A stretch of DNA of 48,051 bases from an uncultured Clostridia bacterium (GCA_944372345.1 CALVYT010000027.1:1-48051), one strand, 5' to 3'; positions 1 to 8,380 are shown, counted from the first letter of the stretch. Notes: generated by a model not told the origin, from the letters alone. A program made the numbers and translations.

Positions 1-955
1 AAAGTTCGCCGCTGTCGCCGCCGCCCTCGCCCGTAGCCGCAAACATACGCAGGGTACGCGTCACGTCGACGTCGAGAGAATTCCTTACTATGAATTCTAT
101 CGTCGTGTCGAAACTCGTCCAGCTGAGCGCAACGCCCGTGCTTACCGTGTTCGTTTCTATCCGCGCGTTGGCAAAGTCCGTATTCTCCGCCTCTATCCTT
201 TCGTTGATATCGAACGTCCGCATATACTTTTCGGGCGCGGGAGGATATTCCGCCGCGTCGTCCTTCGTCGGCACGATTTTTATATAGTCAAGATTGCTGC
301 TGGAGAACCCCGAGAAGAACTCCACCGTATTCACCTCGCCCTCAACGAGCGATATTTCGCCGATCGCATTCTCTTTGAACGTCCACCAGCCGTCCGTTCC
401 GAGAATCCAGCAATCGCTCGTATCTATGCGCGCGTCGTTGGAATACATCGAATACTGCTGGTTGAAAGGCAGACCCGCCGGCATACTGGGATTGACCGCC
501 AATGCCGCCACGACGAGCGCCGTCCCGGTGAATTCGGACTCGAAGCGGAACGTCACCGACGAGTTGTCCAGACTTCCGACGTAATAGCCGCCTTCCGTCG
601 TGTTTGCCGAGCCTAAGAGTTCTGCGCACTCCGCCTGATATATGTGCGCGCCGTTGCCGGGATAGAAAGGAATGTACTCATTCCCTTTCGTCGCCTCTAT
701 GCCGCCTTCGGTAAACGCGCCGTATTTTTCCGTCCAGTCGATCTTGTTATAATCTTCGGGATCGAACGAAGGCGGTTTGTATCCGTCGCCCCAGTCGTCC
801 GAACCCCAATCGTCGCTCCAGCCCTCTATCGGCTTGCCGAGGTTGTTGACGACAGGGTCATCTCCGCACGCCGCCGCAGTAAACACGAAAAGCACAAGCG
901 CGAGCAGGACGGCGGCTACAGCCGCTATATGTCTGAGTCTTATTCCCGTTTTCAT
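1..955 (-). CDS. Lipoprotein with tandem CBM6/35-like modules (3' end outside window)
   Basis: Predicted cell-surface lipoprotein that binds sugar polymers; no catalytic motif is seen. The N-terminus is a signal peptide with a short basic region, a hydrophobic stretch and a lipobox-like TAAAC, putting the lipidated Cys at residue 30. A linker rich in Trp, Asp and Gly follows, then a beta-sandwich module. That module starts near YQAECAEL and ends with GEVNTVEFF and NLDYIKIV, the usual CBM6/35 pattern of 'EAE start, G-x-N, hydrophobic, nLDYi end'. A second module opens with IEAENTDF and is cut by the window edge. The start ATG overlaps the GH3 stop codon as ATGA, and a strong AAGGAGG lies ten bases upstream inside the GH3 gene, so the two are translationally coupled. 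The same module type occurs in the protein at 4118-5191 and in the remnant at 13598. CBM subfamily is uncertain; coding status is very secure. Confidence 0.88.
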   Translation of the reverse strand, partial: MKTGIRLRHIAAVAAVLLALVLFVFTAAACGDDPVVNNLGKPIEGWSDDWGSDDWGDGYKPPSFDPEDYNKIDWTEKYGAFTEGGIEATKGNEYIPFYPGNGAHIYQAECAELLGSANTTEGGYYVGSLDNSSVTFRFESEFTGTALVVAALAVNPSMPAGLPFNQQYSMYSNDARIDTSDCWILGTDGWWTFKENAIGEISLVEGEVNTVEFFSGFSSSNLDYIKIVPTKDDAAEYPPAPEKYMRTFDINERIEAENTDFANARIETNTVSTGVALSWTSFDTTIEFIVRNSLDVDVTRTLRMFAATGEGGGDSGEL

Positions 956-3927
956 GACTCTGCTACCTCCTTCTTTCTGCCGATGATAAACAGTTTGAGC
1001 GGTATCATTCCGACGGCAACGACGAACAGCACGCCGAGCCCGATATCTATGCCGAGCATAACCTTATAGTATTTCGGCGTACCCTCGTGAACTATCGTCG
1101 CTCCGTCGTAACCGTTCATCGCGTTGCTGTTTGCGAACGCGTAAAGTACGTGGTGCATCGCACGGCGGAGATACGTCCTCGCCTGCGCGCCGTCCGACGT
1201 GCATTTCGTCAGATTATTATCGACGGAGTTGAGCGCGATGTCGCCGCCCGCCGCCACCATCTGATCGACGTTTTCCCAATTACCGTCCATATAGTCGGAT
1301 ATTACGACTCCGTTGAATCCCCACTCGCCGCGGAGCACGCCCGTCAGCAGGTTGTAGTGACCGCCCGCCCAGATCGTACCTATACGGTTATACGAAGTCA
1401 TAAGCCCGCGCGAACCGCCTTCCTTGATCGACATTTCAAACGGATAGAGATACAGTTCGCGTATCGCCTGTTCTTCCGCCCAGGTAACGTTGTCCGTCAT
1501 CCTGTTTCTGTCCTGCTCGTTGAGCGCGAAGTGCTTGATATAGCACACGACGCCGCGGTCGGTGGAACCTTTGACTATCCTCGAACCGATGACGCCGGAC
1601 AGCGTTTCGCATTCGGAGTAATATTCGAAGTTACGACCGCCGAACGGAGTGCGGTGCAGGTTCATCGCGGGGGCATACCAGCCCGTCAGGTTAGTCGAGC
1701 CTTCGTTCATCTTGGACCACAGGCAGAGTTCGCCCATAACGTAACCTACTTTTTCCGCGAGATCCGCGTCCCACGTCGAAGCTATGACTATCGCGTACGG
1801 CAGTCCGCCCGCCGAAAGCCCGTTTCCGATGAACGAGCTCCACGCCTGCGGACCGTCCGAGTCCGTCGTATAAGGCTTGCCCACGGAGACTATCGCATTG
1901 GTCTTATAGCCCGAGAACCGGACGAGATTCACCATATCGTCCAGCGTCGCCTGATCGAGCAGAGCGTCCCACGCAGGGTCGTCGAACTTGCGGCCTTTGA
2001 GCTCGATGAGCTTCTTCGTTCCTTCTACCCCCGACTTCGGCTCCGTAAAGTTCTCCGCCTTTTCGGGAGTGCCGGAAGCAGCGTAACCGGTAGTTTCGAG
2101 CACGCCGATAAGTTCGTCGGTTATCGATGTCTTGTATTCCTCACCCTCGGTGTCGAGGCTGTTGTCCTTGCCGGTGGGCGTGCCGTAGCGCAGTCCGCCG
2201 TTATCCATTTCCGCCCAGTTGTTGCGGGTGAGATATTTTATGTCGCCATACCAGTCCTTGCCGTCGGCGTCGTCGAAGCGGTTCTTCACTTCCGCGCCGC
2301 TATACGAATCGATATTATACACCGTTTCTTCAACGTCGATCGTATCGGCAAACGCCGCGTCGCCTTCGGTCACGTCCGCACCCTTGGCTTTAAGAATATT
2401 GTTTATCGCGGCGTGAGCATTCTTTGCCGCGGTGACGTAATATTCGTAGCCGTCCGCGCTGCCTTCAAGGTAATACGTCCCCTTGCCTTTCGCGTCGTAA
2501 GACTTCATATCCTCAACGTCGAACGTCACGGTGACGTCCGCATGGCCGCCCGGCTCTATTATCCCCGTCTTGGCAAAGCCCGCAAGCTCGACCGCGCTCT
2601 TTTCCACGCCGTTAGTCTTGTCGTATTCGGTGTAAGGCGACTGGTAATACACCTGCACTACCTCTTTGCCGCGCATACCGCCCGTGTTGGTAACGGTCAC
2701 CTGAACGGTCACCGTTCCGTCATCCTCGCTGACCGAATAATCGCTCCACGTAAAGTCGGTATACGAAATGCCGTAACCGAACGGGTACTGCACGACCGAA
2801 TCGTAGTCGTAATCGCCCGCGTTGCCTCTGCCGAGCACGGCGTCCTCGTATCTCGTTTCGTAATACTTATATCCGACATAAATGCCCTCGGAGTACGTCA
2901 GATAATGATGTTCGGTCTCCGTAGCGCCGTTATTTTTCCAAAACTCGTAGTTGCCCATATTCTGCATCGCGGGCGAAGAGAACACGTCGTAAGCATAGGT
3001 GTCTACGAGTCTGCCCGACGGATTGACTTCGCCGGTCAGTATGCGAGCGACGGAAGGAAGTCCGAACTCGCCTACGCCGCCCATCCACAGGCAGGCGTCT
3101 ATATCGTACTCGTCCAGAAAGCCCAGTTCCATAGGATTGGACGTATTGAGCAGCACGATTACTTTCTCGAAGTTCTCGCATACGTTCTCTATCATATCGC
3201 GCTCGTTTTTATCGAGTTCGAGTATGCTGCCCGTGTTTTCTCCTTTCGTGGCGACGGACATATTGCGCGGCAGGTCGCCGTTCTCGCAGCCCGTGCGCGC
3301 GATGACCACTATTGCCGCGTCATTATATGAAGCATAACTGTTCGTCACGTCCCCCGTGTATTCCGAATAAGGGATCTCGTTGATCTTGAACGGATTCGCC
3401 TCATAATACTGCACTCCCTGTGCCAAACCACCGACCAGCCTGTGTACGTTCTTACTGAGATAAAAGCTCCACAACGTCGGATTGACGACGAAGTTCTGCG
3501 ATTCGAGAGCGTCTTTCAGAGTCGTTCTCGAGCCGCCGCCTATCGCGCCCGAGCCTCCGGACGTACCGTAGATAATATCCACGGACGACTGACTGAAACA
3601 GCTCAGCCGCGCGCCGCTTTGAAGCGGCAGAGCGTTGTTCTCGTTTTTGAGCAGTACCGAACCTTCGGCAACTATCGTGCGGCTGAGATTCGCCGCGCCG
3701 GTAGACGCCTGCGTCGCGCTTGCCGCGTGACGCTCGAAGTACTGGTTGGTGTCGTAGTTCTCGACGGAAGCGCCTTCCATTCCGAAATAGCTGATCAGCA
3801 CGTTGCTGTACTTTCCGAACGCAAGCGAGTTTCCGACGATCGCCACGACCATTATCACGACTGCAAAAAAAGCGCACACCGCAGTCACGATAATGTCCGA
3901 TTTGCTTTTGAAAATTTTCATTTTCAT
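952..3927 (-). CDS. Membrane-anchored, domain-permuted GH3 glycoside hydrolase (beta-glucosidase-like)
   Basis: Predicted exo-acting glycosidase hydrolysing terminal beta-linked sugars outside the membrane. The domain order is swapped compared with classical GH3 enzymes. A hydrophobic anchor (about residues 10-32) is followed by the alpha/beta sandwich (VLLKNENNALPL region, with YPFGYGISYT) and a fibronectin-III-like domain with NTGGMRGKEVVQVYY. Only then comes the TIM barrel, with NLHRTPFGGRNFEYYSE, KHFALNEQ and the nucleophile motif VISDYM (Asp about 878). A second transmembrane helix ends the protein (about 956-982). Permuted GH3 enzymes of this order are known from rumen Clostridia such as Butyrivibrio; two membrane segments are less usual. 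Two ATGs lie six bases apart; the second (residue 3) is better spaced from GGAAGGAG. The gene is coupled to the downstream lipoprotein and separated from the upstream operon by a terminator. The exact substrate cannot be read from sequence. Confidence 0.93.
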   Translation of the reverse strand: MKMKIFKSKSDIIVTAVCAFFAVVIMVVAIVGNSLAFGKYSNVLISYFGMEGASVENYDTNQYFERHAASATQASTGAANLSRTIVAEGSVLLKNENNALPLQSGARLSCFSQSSVDIIYGTSGGSGAIGGGSRTTLKDALESQNFVVNPTLWSFYLSKNVHRLVGGLAQGVQYYEANPFKINEIPYSEYTGDVTNSYASYNDAAIVVIARTGCENGDLPRNMSVATKGENTGSILELDKNERDMIENVCENFEKVIVLLNTSNPMELGFLDEYDIDACLWMGGVGEFGLPSVARILTGEVNPSGRLVDTYAYDVFSSPAMQNMGNYEFWKNNGATETEHHYLTYSEGIYVGYKYYETRYEDAVLGRGNAGDYDYDSVVQYPFGYGISYTDFTWSDYSVSEDDGTVTVQVTVTNTGGMRGKEVVQVYYQSPYTEYDKTNGVEKSAVELAGFAKTGIIEPGGHADVTVTFDVEDMKSYDAKGKGTYYLEGSADGYEYYVTAAKNAHAAINNILKAKGADVTEGDAAFADTIDVEETVYNIDSYSGAEVKNRFDDADGKDWYGDIKYLTRNNWAEMDNGGLRYGTPTGKDNSLDTEGEEYKTSITDELIGVLETTGYAASGTPEKAENFTEPKSGVEGTKKLIELKGRKFDDPAWDALLDQATLDDMVNLVRFSGYKTNAIVSVGKPYTTDSDGPQAWSSFIGNGLSAGGLPYAIVIASTWDADLAEKVGYVMGELCLWSKMNEGSTNLTGWYAPAMNLHRTPFGGRNFEYYSECETLSGVIGSRIVKGSTDRGVVCYIKHFALNEQDRNRMTDNVTWAEEQAIRELYLYPFEMSIKEGGSRGLMTSYNRIGTIWAGGHYNLLTGVLRGEWGFNGVVISDYMDGNWENVDQMVAAGGDIALNSVDNNLTKCTSDGAQARTYLRRAMHHVLYAFANSNAMNGYDGATIVHEGTPKYYKVMLGIDIGLGVLFVVAVGMIPLKLFIIGRKKEVAES

Positions 3928-4063
3928 TCTCTCCTTCCAGATTTTTTCACGGGCAGATCTTCCCGCGAATATATGATACGACTATCCGGAACGGAGCGGC
4001 GAAATTATTTCGTAACCGTTCGGTTTTTTTTCATAACCCGTGTATATTCAGCCTGACAAACGC

Positions 4064-4115
4064 AAAAAAGCGCGTCCGCCGCGCCGCAGGCGCAGAAAAA
4101 CGCGCCTGCGGCGCG
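4064..4115 (-). terminator. Hairpin terminator of the two-component/CBM operon
   Basis: A 14-bp perfect stem (4080-4093 with 4102-4115, GC-rich) with an eight-base loop lies directly at the stop codon of the CBM protein. On the minus strand a run of six T (4064-4069) follows about ten bases after the stem. It separates this operon from the GH3 gene. No convincing promoter was found between it and GH3 (3928-4060), although that AT-rich stretch has an imperfect palindrome AACCGTTCGGTT (4014-4025) and GAAATTATTTC next to it. Confidence 0.65.
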
Positions 4116-4117
4116 GA

Positions 4118-5191
4118 TCAGGGCGCGCCTCTGTCGGGATCTATCATCACGTCCCCTCCCGCCTCGGGAATATCCAGATATTCCAGGATCGCGTAATCTA
4201 TGTCGAACACGCCGCTGCGCCTGACCAGACGAACTTCGTTCACGCCCGCGCCGAGCACGATGTCGGCGATATGCATGACCGTGAAGCCGTCGGACGCGCC
4301 CGTGCCCGCGTCGTACAGGCGCGTTTCCATGCCGTTGACATAGAGCACGCACAGATCAGATATGCGCGCGGACGACCCGGGACGGCGCAGAGCGACGGAC
4401 AATTCCGCGGTCGCGCTGCCGTCCGAATCCGGATAGAATGCGACGGACGAACCTTCCGCAAACAACCGCATATAATACCCTTTCGAAGCGGACGCCGCCG
4501 AATACGCGACCGCCCCGCCGTTTTCCGCACGTTCCGCCTCATAACGCTGCGCTCCGCCGTCCGACGCAAACGGCTGCGAAGGAACGCCCTTGACGGGGTC
4601 GGAGGACGTGCGCTCTTTCGGAGAAACGAGGATCATATAGTCCGCCGAAAAATCGTCCGACAGCGCAGATATTTCTATTTCGTTCGCTCCCGCTTTAAGT
4701 TCCACCGTGCACAGTTCGTTCTCGCGGAAGTCGAACAGGCTGCCGCAGCCGCGCACCGTCGCCGTGCGAACGCCGACTTCAGCCCCGTTACAGCGCAGCG
4801 AGAACAGTTCTCCGGCCGCGACGAACGCGCCCGACTCGGAAATATACCCGACGGACAGGAACAGCCGCGCCGAGATCACGGAATCCGAAGTTATGTCAAA
4901 CCGCAGCGACGCCCCCTCCGCAACGGACGCGACGCGACCTCCCGACGCGAGCGCGTTATCCGCGATCTCCGCGTCCGAAAGCTCCGCTTTTTCCGCTTCG
5001 TAAAGCTGCGCTCCGCCGTCCGCGGTGAAAGTCATATCCTCGGAGCGGTCGATATAGTCGCGGTAAGCGTATACCGGAAAGTCGGACGGGCGGACGGTGT
5101 GCGCCGCGGCGATCATTAGCATAAATACGGCGATCCCGACGACGGCGATCCCCACGAAGAACGCCAGCATAAGATATATGTTGGATCTCAT
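4118..5191 (-). CDS. Membrane-anchored protein with two CBM6/35-like modules
   Basis: Predicted signal-anchored envelope protein. One hydrophobic helix (residues about 5-29) is followed by two tandem beta-sandwich modules exposed outside. Module 1 opens with LYEAEKAEL and closes with VELKAGANEIEI and DYMILV. Module 2 opens with RYEAERAEN and closes with VLGAGVNEVRLV and FDIDYAIL. These 'YEAE...L-x-aG-x-NeI...DY' signatures match CBM6/35-type carbohydrate-binding folds; no catalytic domain is present in 357 residues. The ATG overlaps the histidine kinase stop (ATGA), with GGGAGG upstream, so it belongs to the regulator-kinase operon. Inference: it could be a ligand-binding partner or target of the two-component system. 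An alternative is a general envelope adhesin. The fold is well supported by pattern; the sugar ligand is unknown. Confidence 0.88.
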   Translation of the reverse strand: MRSNIYLMLAFFVGIAVVGIAVFMLMIAAAHTVRPSDFPVYAYRDYIDRSEDMTFTADGGAQLYEAEKAELSDAEIADNALASGGRVASVAEGASLRFDITSDSVISARLFLSVGYISESGAFVAAGELFSLRCNGAEVGVRTATVRGCGSLFDFRENELCTVELKAGANEIEISALSDDFSADYMILVSPKERTSSDPVKGVPSQPFASDGGAQRYEAERAENGGAVAYSAASASKGYYMRLFAEGSSVAFYPDSDGSATAELSVALRRPGSSARISDLCVLYVNGMETRLYDAGTGASDGFTVMHIADIVLGAGVNEVRLVRRSGVFDIDYAILEYLDIPEAGGDVMIDPDRGAP

Positions 5192-6489
5192 ACGCCGCCT
5201 CCCGCAGGCACGGGCAGAAGTATGTCCACCTGGAACATATCGTCGGCGATGAACACGTCCATCGTGCCGCCGTATTTCTCCACGATCTTCCGCATGCTCT
5301 TCATTCCGAAGCCGTGGTTGCTCTTGTCCTGCTTGCTCGTTTCGAACCGCCCGACGTCCGCTTTGCCGTCATAATGGTTTTCGGCGTGCACCGAAACGCC
5401 GCCGCGCACCGCGCGGACGGTCAGTGAAATGAAACGGTTTTCCTTCTCGGGCACGGTCTGTTCGTATTCGAGCGCGTTTTCCAGCATATTCCCGAACAAT
5501 GAATACACATCCAGCTCGTCCATAAACGAGATTTTCTCGCCGTCCGCCATGCACGTCAGCTGAACTTCGCTCTTGCGGCAGCGCAGAGAGTAGTCTGACA
5601 GTATCACGTCGAGCACTTCGCTGCCCGTGCGGAACATAGAGTCGTATACAAAAACGGAGTTTTCTATCTCCTCCATCGCGCGCTCGCTCGCCGTGCCGCT
5701 CTCGCGCAGGCGGCGGATCTGGTGGCGCAGGTCGTGGCACTTGATGTTTATCATCTCCATGCTCTCTTTCTGCATTTCGTAATGCTTTCTGTCCTCGTGC
5801 CACAGCGACTTAATGACGGACAGCTCCTCTTCCGAATGCCTGCCGATAAGAAACGCGCATTCGGCAAACAGCATAAACAGTCCGTAAAATATCCCGCATA
5901 CGGACAGCACTATCGCGTATATCACGCCGAAATCGACGATCACCAGCCCCGCAAAGCCCACCGCCGCGCTCACACCCGTCGAAACGGGAAACAGAAGTAC
6001 GGAAAACCGCCCCACATCGCTTTCGGAGGGATTGGGACGCAAACGGCGGAATATCAGCGCGACCGCCGTCAGGAGCGCGGCGGACAGCGCCGCGGAGATT
6101 GCAAGCCCCGCATACCCGCCGTCCGACGACCATACCGAAAGGCAGATCGTGCGCGAAGCCTGCCGCGCCGTATGAACGACCGCCACCGCCGCACTGCCCG
6201 AAAACGCCATATCGCGGAACCGCGCGTCATAACAGAACCATGCGGAAAAAACGGCTATGACCGTCTGCGGAATACAGATGCCTTCCGCCCAGAGATCGGA
6301 CGCCGCAGGCATATAGAAACACGCGAGAGCGGAGAGAGCGGTAAAACCTGCCGCGCCCGTTGCCGTCAGAGTCACGCGAAGCGCAAAACTGCTCCGACGA
6401 TCAAAACGCAAGGAGAGCGTGAACGCCGCGGCAAACAGCTGAGTCTGAGTGAGCAACAACGGCAGTAACGCTGCGAGATATTCAGGCAT
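5188..6489 (-). CDS. GHKL sensor histidine kinase (AgrC/HPK10-like)
   Basis: Membrane sensor kinase of 433 residues. The first ~215 residues form six or seven hydrophobic segments, as in peptide-sensing AgrC/ComD kinases. The H-box is KCHDLRHQI with the phosphorylated His at 252; the N-box is NMLENALEYE (about 334-343) and the G-box is HGFGMKSM (about 392-399). The orthodox HPK10 layout with an HDLRHQ box and a C-terminal HATPase_c is complete. The partner is the LytTR regulator encoded just upstream in the same frame, with only the stop codon TAA and one codon between them. The ten-G tract ending the regulator gene doubles as the only Shine-Dalgarno-like sequence for this ATG. No AgrB or AgrD-like peptide gene was found nearby, so the signal is unknown. 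The next gene overlaps by four bases. Confidence 0.93.
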   Translation of the reverse strand: MPEYLAALLPLLLTQTQLFAAAFTLSLRFDRRSSFALRVTLTATGAAGFTALSALACFYMPAASDLWAEGICIPQTVIAVFSAWFCYDARFRDMAFSGSAAVAVVHTARQASRTICLSVWSSDGGYAGLAISAALSAALLTAVALIFRRLRPNPSESDVGRFSVLLFPVSTGVSAAVGFAGLVIVDFGVIYAIVLSVCGIFYGLFMLFAECAFLIGRHSEEELSVIKSLWHEDRKHYEMQKESMEMINIKCHDLRHQIRRLRESGTASERAMEEIENSVFVYDSMFRTGSEVLDVILSDYSLRCRKSEVQLTCMADGEKISFMDELDVYSLFGNMLENALEYEQTVPEKENRFISLTVRAVRGGVSVHAENHYDGKADVGRFETSKQDKSNHGFGMKSMRKIVEKYGGTMDVFIADDMFQVDILLPVPAGGGV

Positions 6490-6492
6490 CCG

Positions 6493-7194
6493 TTACCCCC
6501 CCCCCTGCGAACGCAGACGCTCCATAAACGTCTTCTTCTTGCTGTGGCTTATGGCGAGCCGCGTACCGTCGGACATAGTCACTTCGTCGCCCGACACGGA
6601 TACGACGTGCCGCAGTCCCGCCACGCAGCTGTGGTTACAGCGGGCGAACCGCTCCGCCGGCAGCGACTTTTCCGCCTCTTTGAGCGTCCCCCATGTCTCG
6701 CACCTGCCGCTCTCCGTATGCCATACGAGCAGGTGCTCCCTGATCTCGACGTATATCACCGACGACAGCGGCAGCCGCCGCATACCGCCCGACGTGTGCA
6801 GCGTGACGTCCGCGTCCGCATTGCTGCCGAGCATACGCGCCGTCTTTTTCATCAGCGCGGAAAACCGCGGATAGCTCACGGGTTTGAGCAGATAATCCAC
6901 GGCGTTCACCGAATATCCCCTGACGGCGTACTTTGCCGTATTGGTCACGAAAATAAGCGCGATGCCGTCGTTCGTTTCGCGCAGTTTCTCAGCCGCGCTC
7001 ATACCGTTAAGAAAGGGCATTTCTATGTCGAGAAACACCAGATCGAACGAGTGCGACTGTTCGAGAAAGCCTATCGCGTCGTAAAACGCCGTATGCGCGA
7101 CCTCGACCCCCGTTTCTTCCGAGAACCGTCCGAGATACCCGGTTATCGTCGTTATCGCCTCTTTGTCGTCGTCCACTATCGCGGCTTTGATCAT
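6493..7194 (-). CDS. LytTR-family response regulator (AgrA/LytR-like)
   Basis: Response regulator of 233 residues. The receiver domain (1-120) has the acidic pocket VDDD (7-10), the phospho-acceptor Asp56 in LVFLDIEMP, the switch Thr in IFVTNT and the Lys in YLLKPVS. A LytTR DNA-binding domain follows (about 130-228), including YVEIREHLLVWH, RFARCNHSCV and the end of the fold near AISHSKKKTFMERL. The final residues QGGG are encoded by a ten-G run directly before TAA. The ATG is preceded by AAGGGGAGG at good spacing and by a consensus promoter. It is the first gene of the regulator-kinase-CBM operon and very probably autoregulates it, as is common in this family. LytTR regulators normally bind paired 9-bp repeats; no clear pair was seen at its own promoter. 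Confidence 0.95.
   Translation of the reverse strand: MIKAAIVDDDKEAITTITGYLGRFSEETGVEVAHTAFYDAIGFLEQSHSFDLVFLDIEMPFLNGMSAAEKLRETNDGIALIFVTNTAKYAVRGYSVNAVDYLLKPVSYPRFSALMKKTARMLGSNADADVTLHTSGGMRRLPLSSVIYVEIREHLLVWHTESGRCETWGTLKEAEKSLPAERFARCNHSCVAGLRHVVSVSGDEVTMSDGTRLAISHSKKKTFMERLRSQGGG
6496..6505. repeat. Ten-base C/G homopolymer at regulator/kinase junction
   Basis: Ten consecutive C on the plus strand, read as G10 on the coding strand. It encodes the last Gly codons of the response regulator and lies six bases before the kinase ATG, where it is the only candidate ribosome binding site. Slippage by one base would alter the regulator C-terminus: an added G gives four extra residues then a stop, while a lost G removes the TAA. 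Confidence 0.9.
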
Positions 7195-7250
7195 CTTTGC
7201 CTCCCCTTCCGCACCGCGAGCGGCGTTCCCGTACCCGTCGACGCGCTTTT

Positions 7251-7279
7251 ATTCTAACACACATTTTTACGATTGTCAA
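7251..7279 (-). promoter_or_regulatory. Sigma-A promoter of the two-component operon
   Basis: Consensus -35 TTGACA (7274-7279), 17-bp spacer and TAGAAT (7251-7256), with TGT before the -10 giving an extended -10. It points at the response regulator start about 50 bases downstream. Confidence 0.85.
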
Positions 7280-7346
7280 TGCCGCGGGAATAAAAAACCG
7301 CGTTACGGCGCGTCTGAAACTTTCCGAAAGACGTTGACTTTTCGCG

Positions 7347-8294
7347 TTACGGCGAAAGGTCGCCGCCGAGGGAGGCGGACGGAAAAAGGCGCAGGCGCAG
7401 TTTGACAAGCGCGGCGGCGGGAGCAAGACGAGGCAGGACCTCTATGCCCAGCTCCGCGAATTTTTCCGCGCTCTCGTAGCGGACGCCCGGAAAAGAACAG
7501 GCGGCGTACAGTTTCAAGCCGCGGCGGCGCAGGCGCGCGCAGTACTCCGCAAACGCGGGAACTCCCGTAGGCAGCGTCCCCGAATGGAACGCGGAAAACA
7601 CAACGGCGCGGATCCCGTCCGGCGGCTCGGGCAGAGCGGACAGCGCGTTCGAGGGCAGCGCCGTAACGTCGGGCGGACACGCGAGCAGAGTTATGTCCGC
7701 AGCGGGCAGTTCGTCGCCGCGCTCGGAGTACCCCGGCTCCCGGCGCAGCCGTCCGTCGGAATATACCGCCGCACGCCCGCCGAGGGCGTACAGCCGCGGC
7801 GAATACGGCAGGTGCGGCAGCAGGCGCGAGGCGCGCAGCACGTCCGCTTCCCCGCCGTGCGCGAAACACGCGTATACCCCGCGCAAATCCGAAGCCGCGA
7901 CGGCGGCGCAGGCGGCAAGGCAGAGCGGCGCGTCCGAACCCGTCTGCGACGGAGCGGCGGCGGCGGACGCTATCGCGATCGGCTTTTCCGAAAGCCCGAA
8001 CGCATACGACAGCGCGGCGGCGGCATATGCAAGAGTATCCGTGCCGTGCGTGACGACCACGCCGTCCGAACGGGAGAGCGCGCCCCTGACGGCGGCGGCG
8101 ATCTTAACTATATCCGCCCCCGTCATATTTTCGCTGAGCTTGTTCATCAGCGGCAGCACGGAATATTCCGCGCCCGGCGCGCCGACGGCGAGCGCGTCCC
8201 GCACGAGCGGAGCAATATCCGCGTTCGGGCGCAGCGTGCCGCCCTCGTCCGAGCAGCCTATCGTCCCGCCCGTCGTTATCACGGTTATCTTCAT
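7347..8294 (-). CDS. Asparaginase family protein
   Basis: Predicted cytoplasmic L-asparaginase-type amidohydrolase of 315 residues (asparagine to aspartate plus ammonia). The first catalytic Thr lies in ITTGGTIG (Thr11). The second catalytic pair is in VVVTHGTDTLAY (Thr85-Asp86). No signal peptide is present, in line with a type I-like cytoplasmic enzyme. The Lys that completes the second triad in characterised enzymes is not obvious: the corresponding stretch FAHGGEADVLRASRL has Arg and Ser but no Lys, and the flexible-loop Tyr after the first motif is also not evident. Activity on asparagine is therefore likely but not proven; another amidase substrate is possible. The start is fixed by GGAGGT six bases before the ATG. 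After the stop there is a six-T run (7292-7297) but only a very short stem, so termination there is doubtful. Confidence 0.88.
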   Translation of the reverse strand: MKITVITTGGTIGCSDEGGTLRPNADIAPLVRDALAVGAPGAEYSVLPLMNKLSENMTGADIVKIAAAVRGALSRSDGVVVTHGTDTLAYAAAALSYAFGLSEKPIAIASAAAAPSQTGSDAPLCLAACAAVAASDLRGVYACFAHGGEADVLRASRLLPHLPYSPRLYALGGRAAVYSDGRLRREPGYSERGDELPAADITLLACPPDVTALPSNALSALPEPPDGIRAVVFSAFHSGTLPTGVPAFAEYCARLRRRGLKLYAACSFPGVRYESAEKFAELGIEVLPRLAPAAALVKLRLRLFPSASLGGDLSP

Positions 8295-8304
8295 CTCTTT
8301 ACCT

Positions 8305-8358
8305 CCGACGCAGATATCATATCCGACGCGGATATTATATCCGATGCGGATATTATAT
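8305..8358. repeat. Three tandem 18-bp repeats in asparaginase leader
   Basis: Units at 8305-8322, 8323-8340 and 8341-8358 share CCGAYGCRGATATYATAT with one to three differences. On the minus strand two units contain TATAAT and the third TATGAT, so -10-like hexamers recur every 18 bases. The unit furthest from the gene supplies the -10 of the predicted promoter; the other two lie in the 5' leader just before the GGAGGT site. Confidence 0.9.
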
Positions 8359-8380
8359 CACCGCGCGGGAAATATCGCAA
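8352..8380 (-). promoter_or_regulatory. Predicted promoter of the asparaginase gene
   Basis: TTGCGA (8375-8380), 17-bp spacer, TATAAT (8352-8357) on the minus strand. The -10 is inside the outermost 18-bp repeat unit. Confidence 0.65.

Noticed and set aside
1087..3330. Long plus-strand frame opposite the GH3 gene
   Set aside because: Arg/Val/His-rich antisense frame; the minus-strand GH3 has all family motifs and a ribosome site.
4014..4025. AACCGTTCGGTT followed by a T run as a plus-strand terminator
   Set aside because: The possible loop is only two bases and there is no plus-strand gene to terminate.
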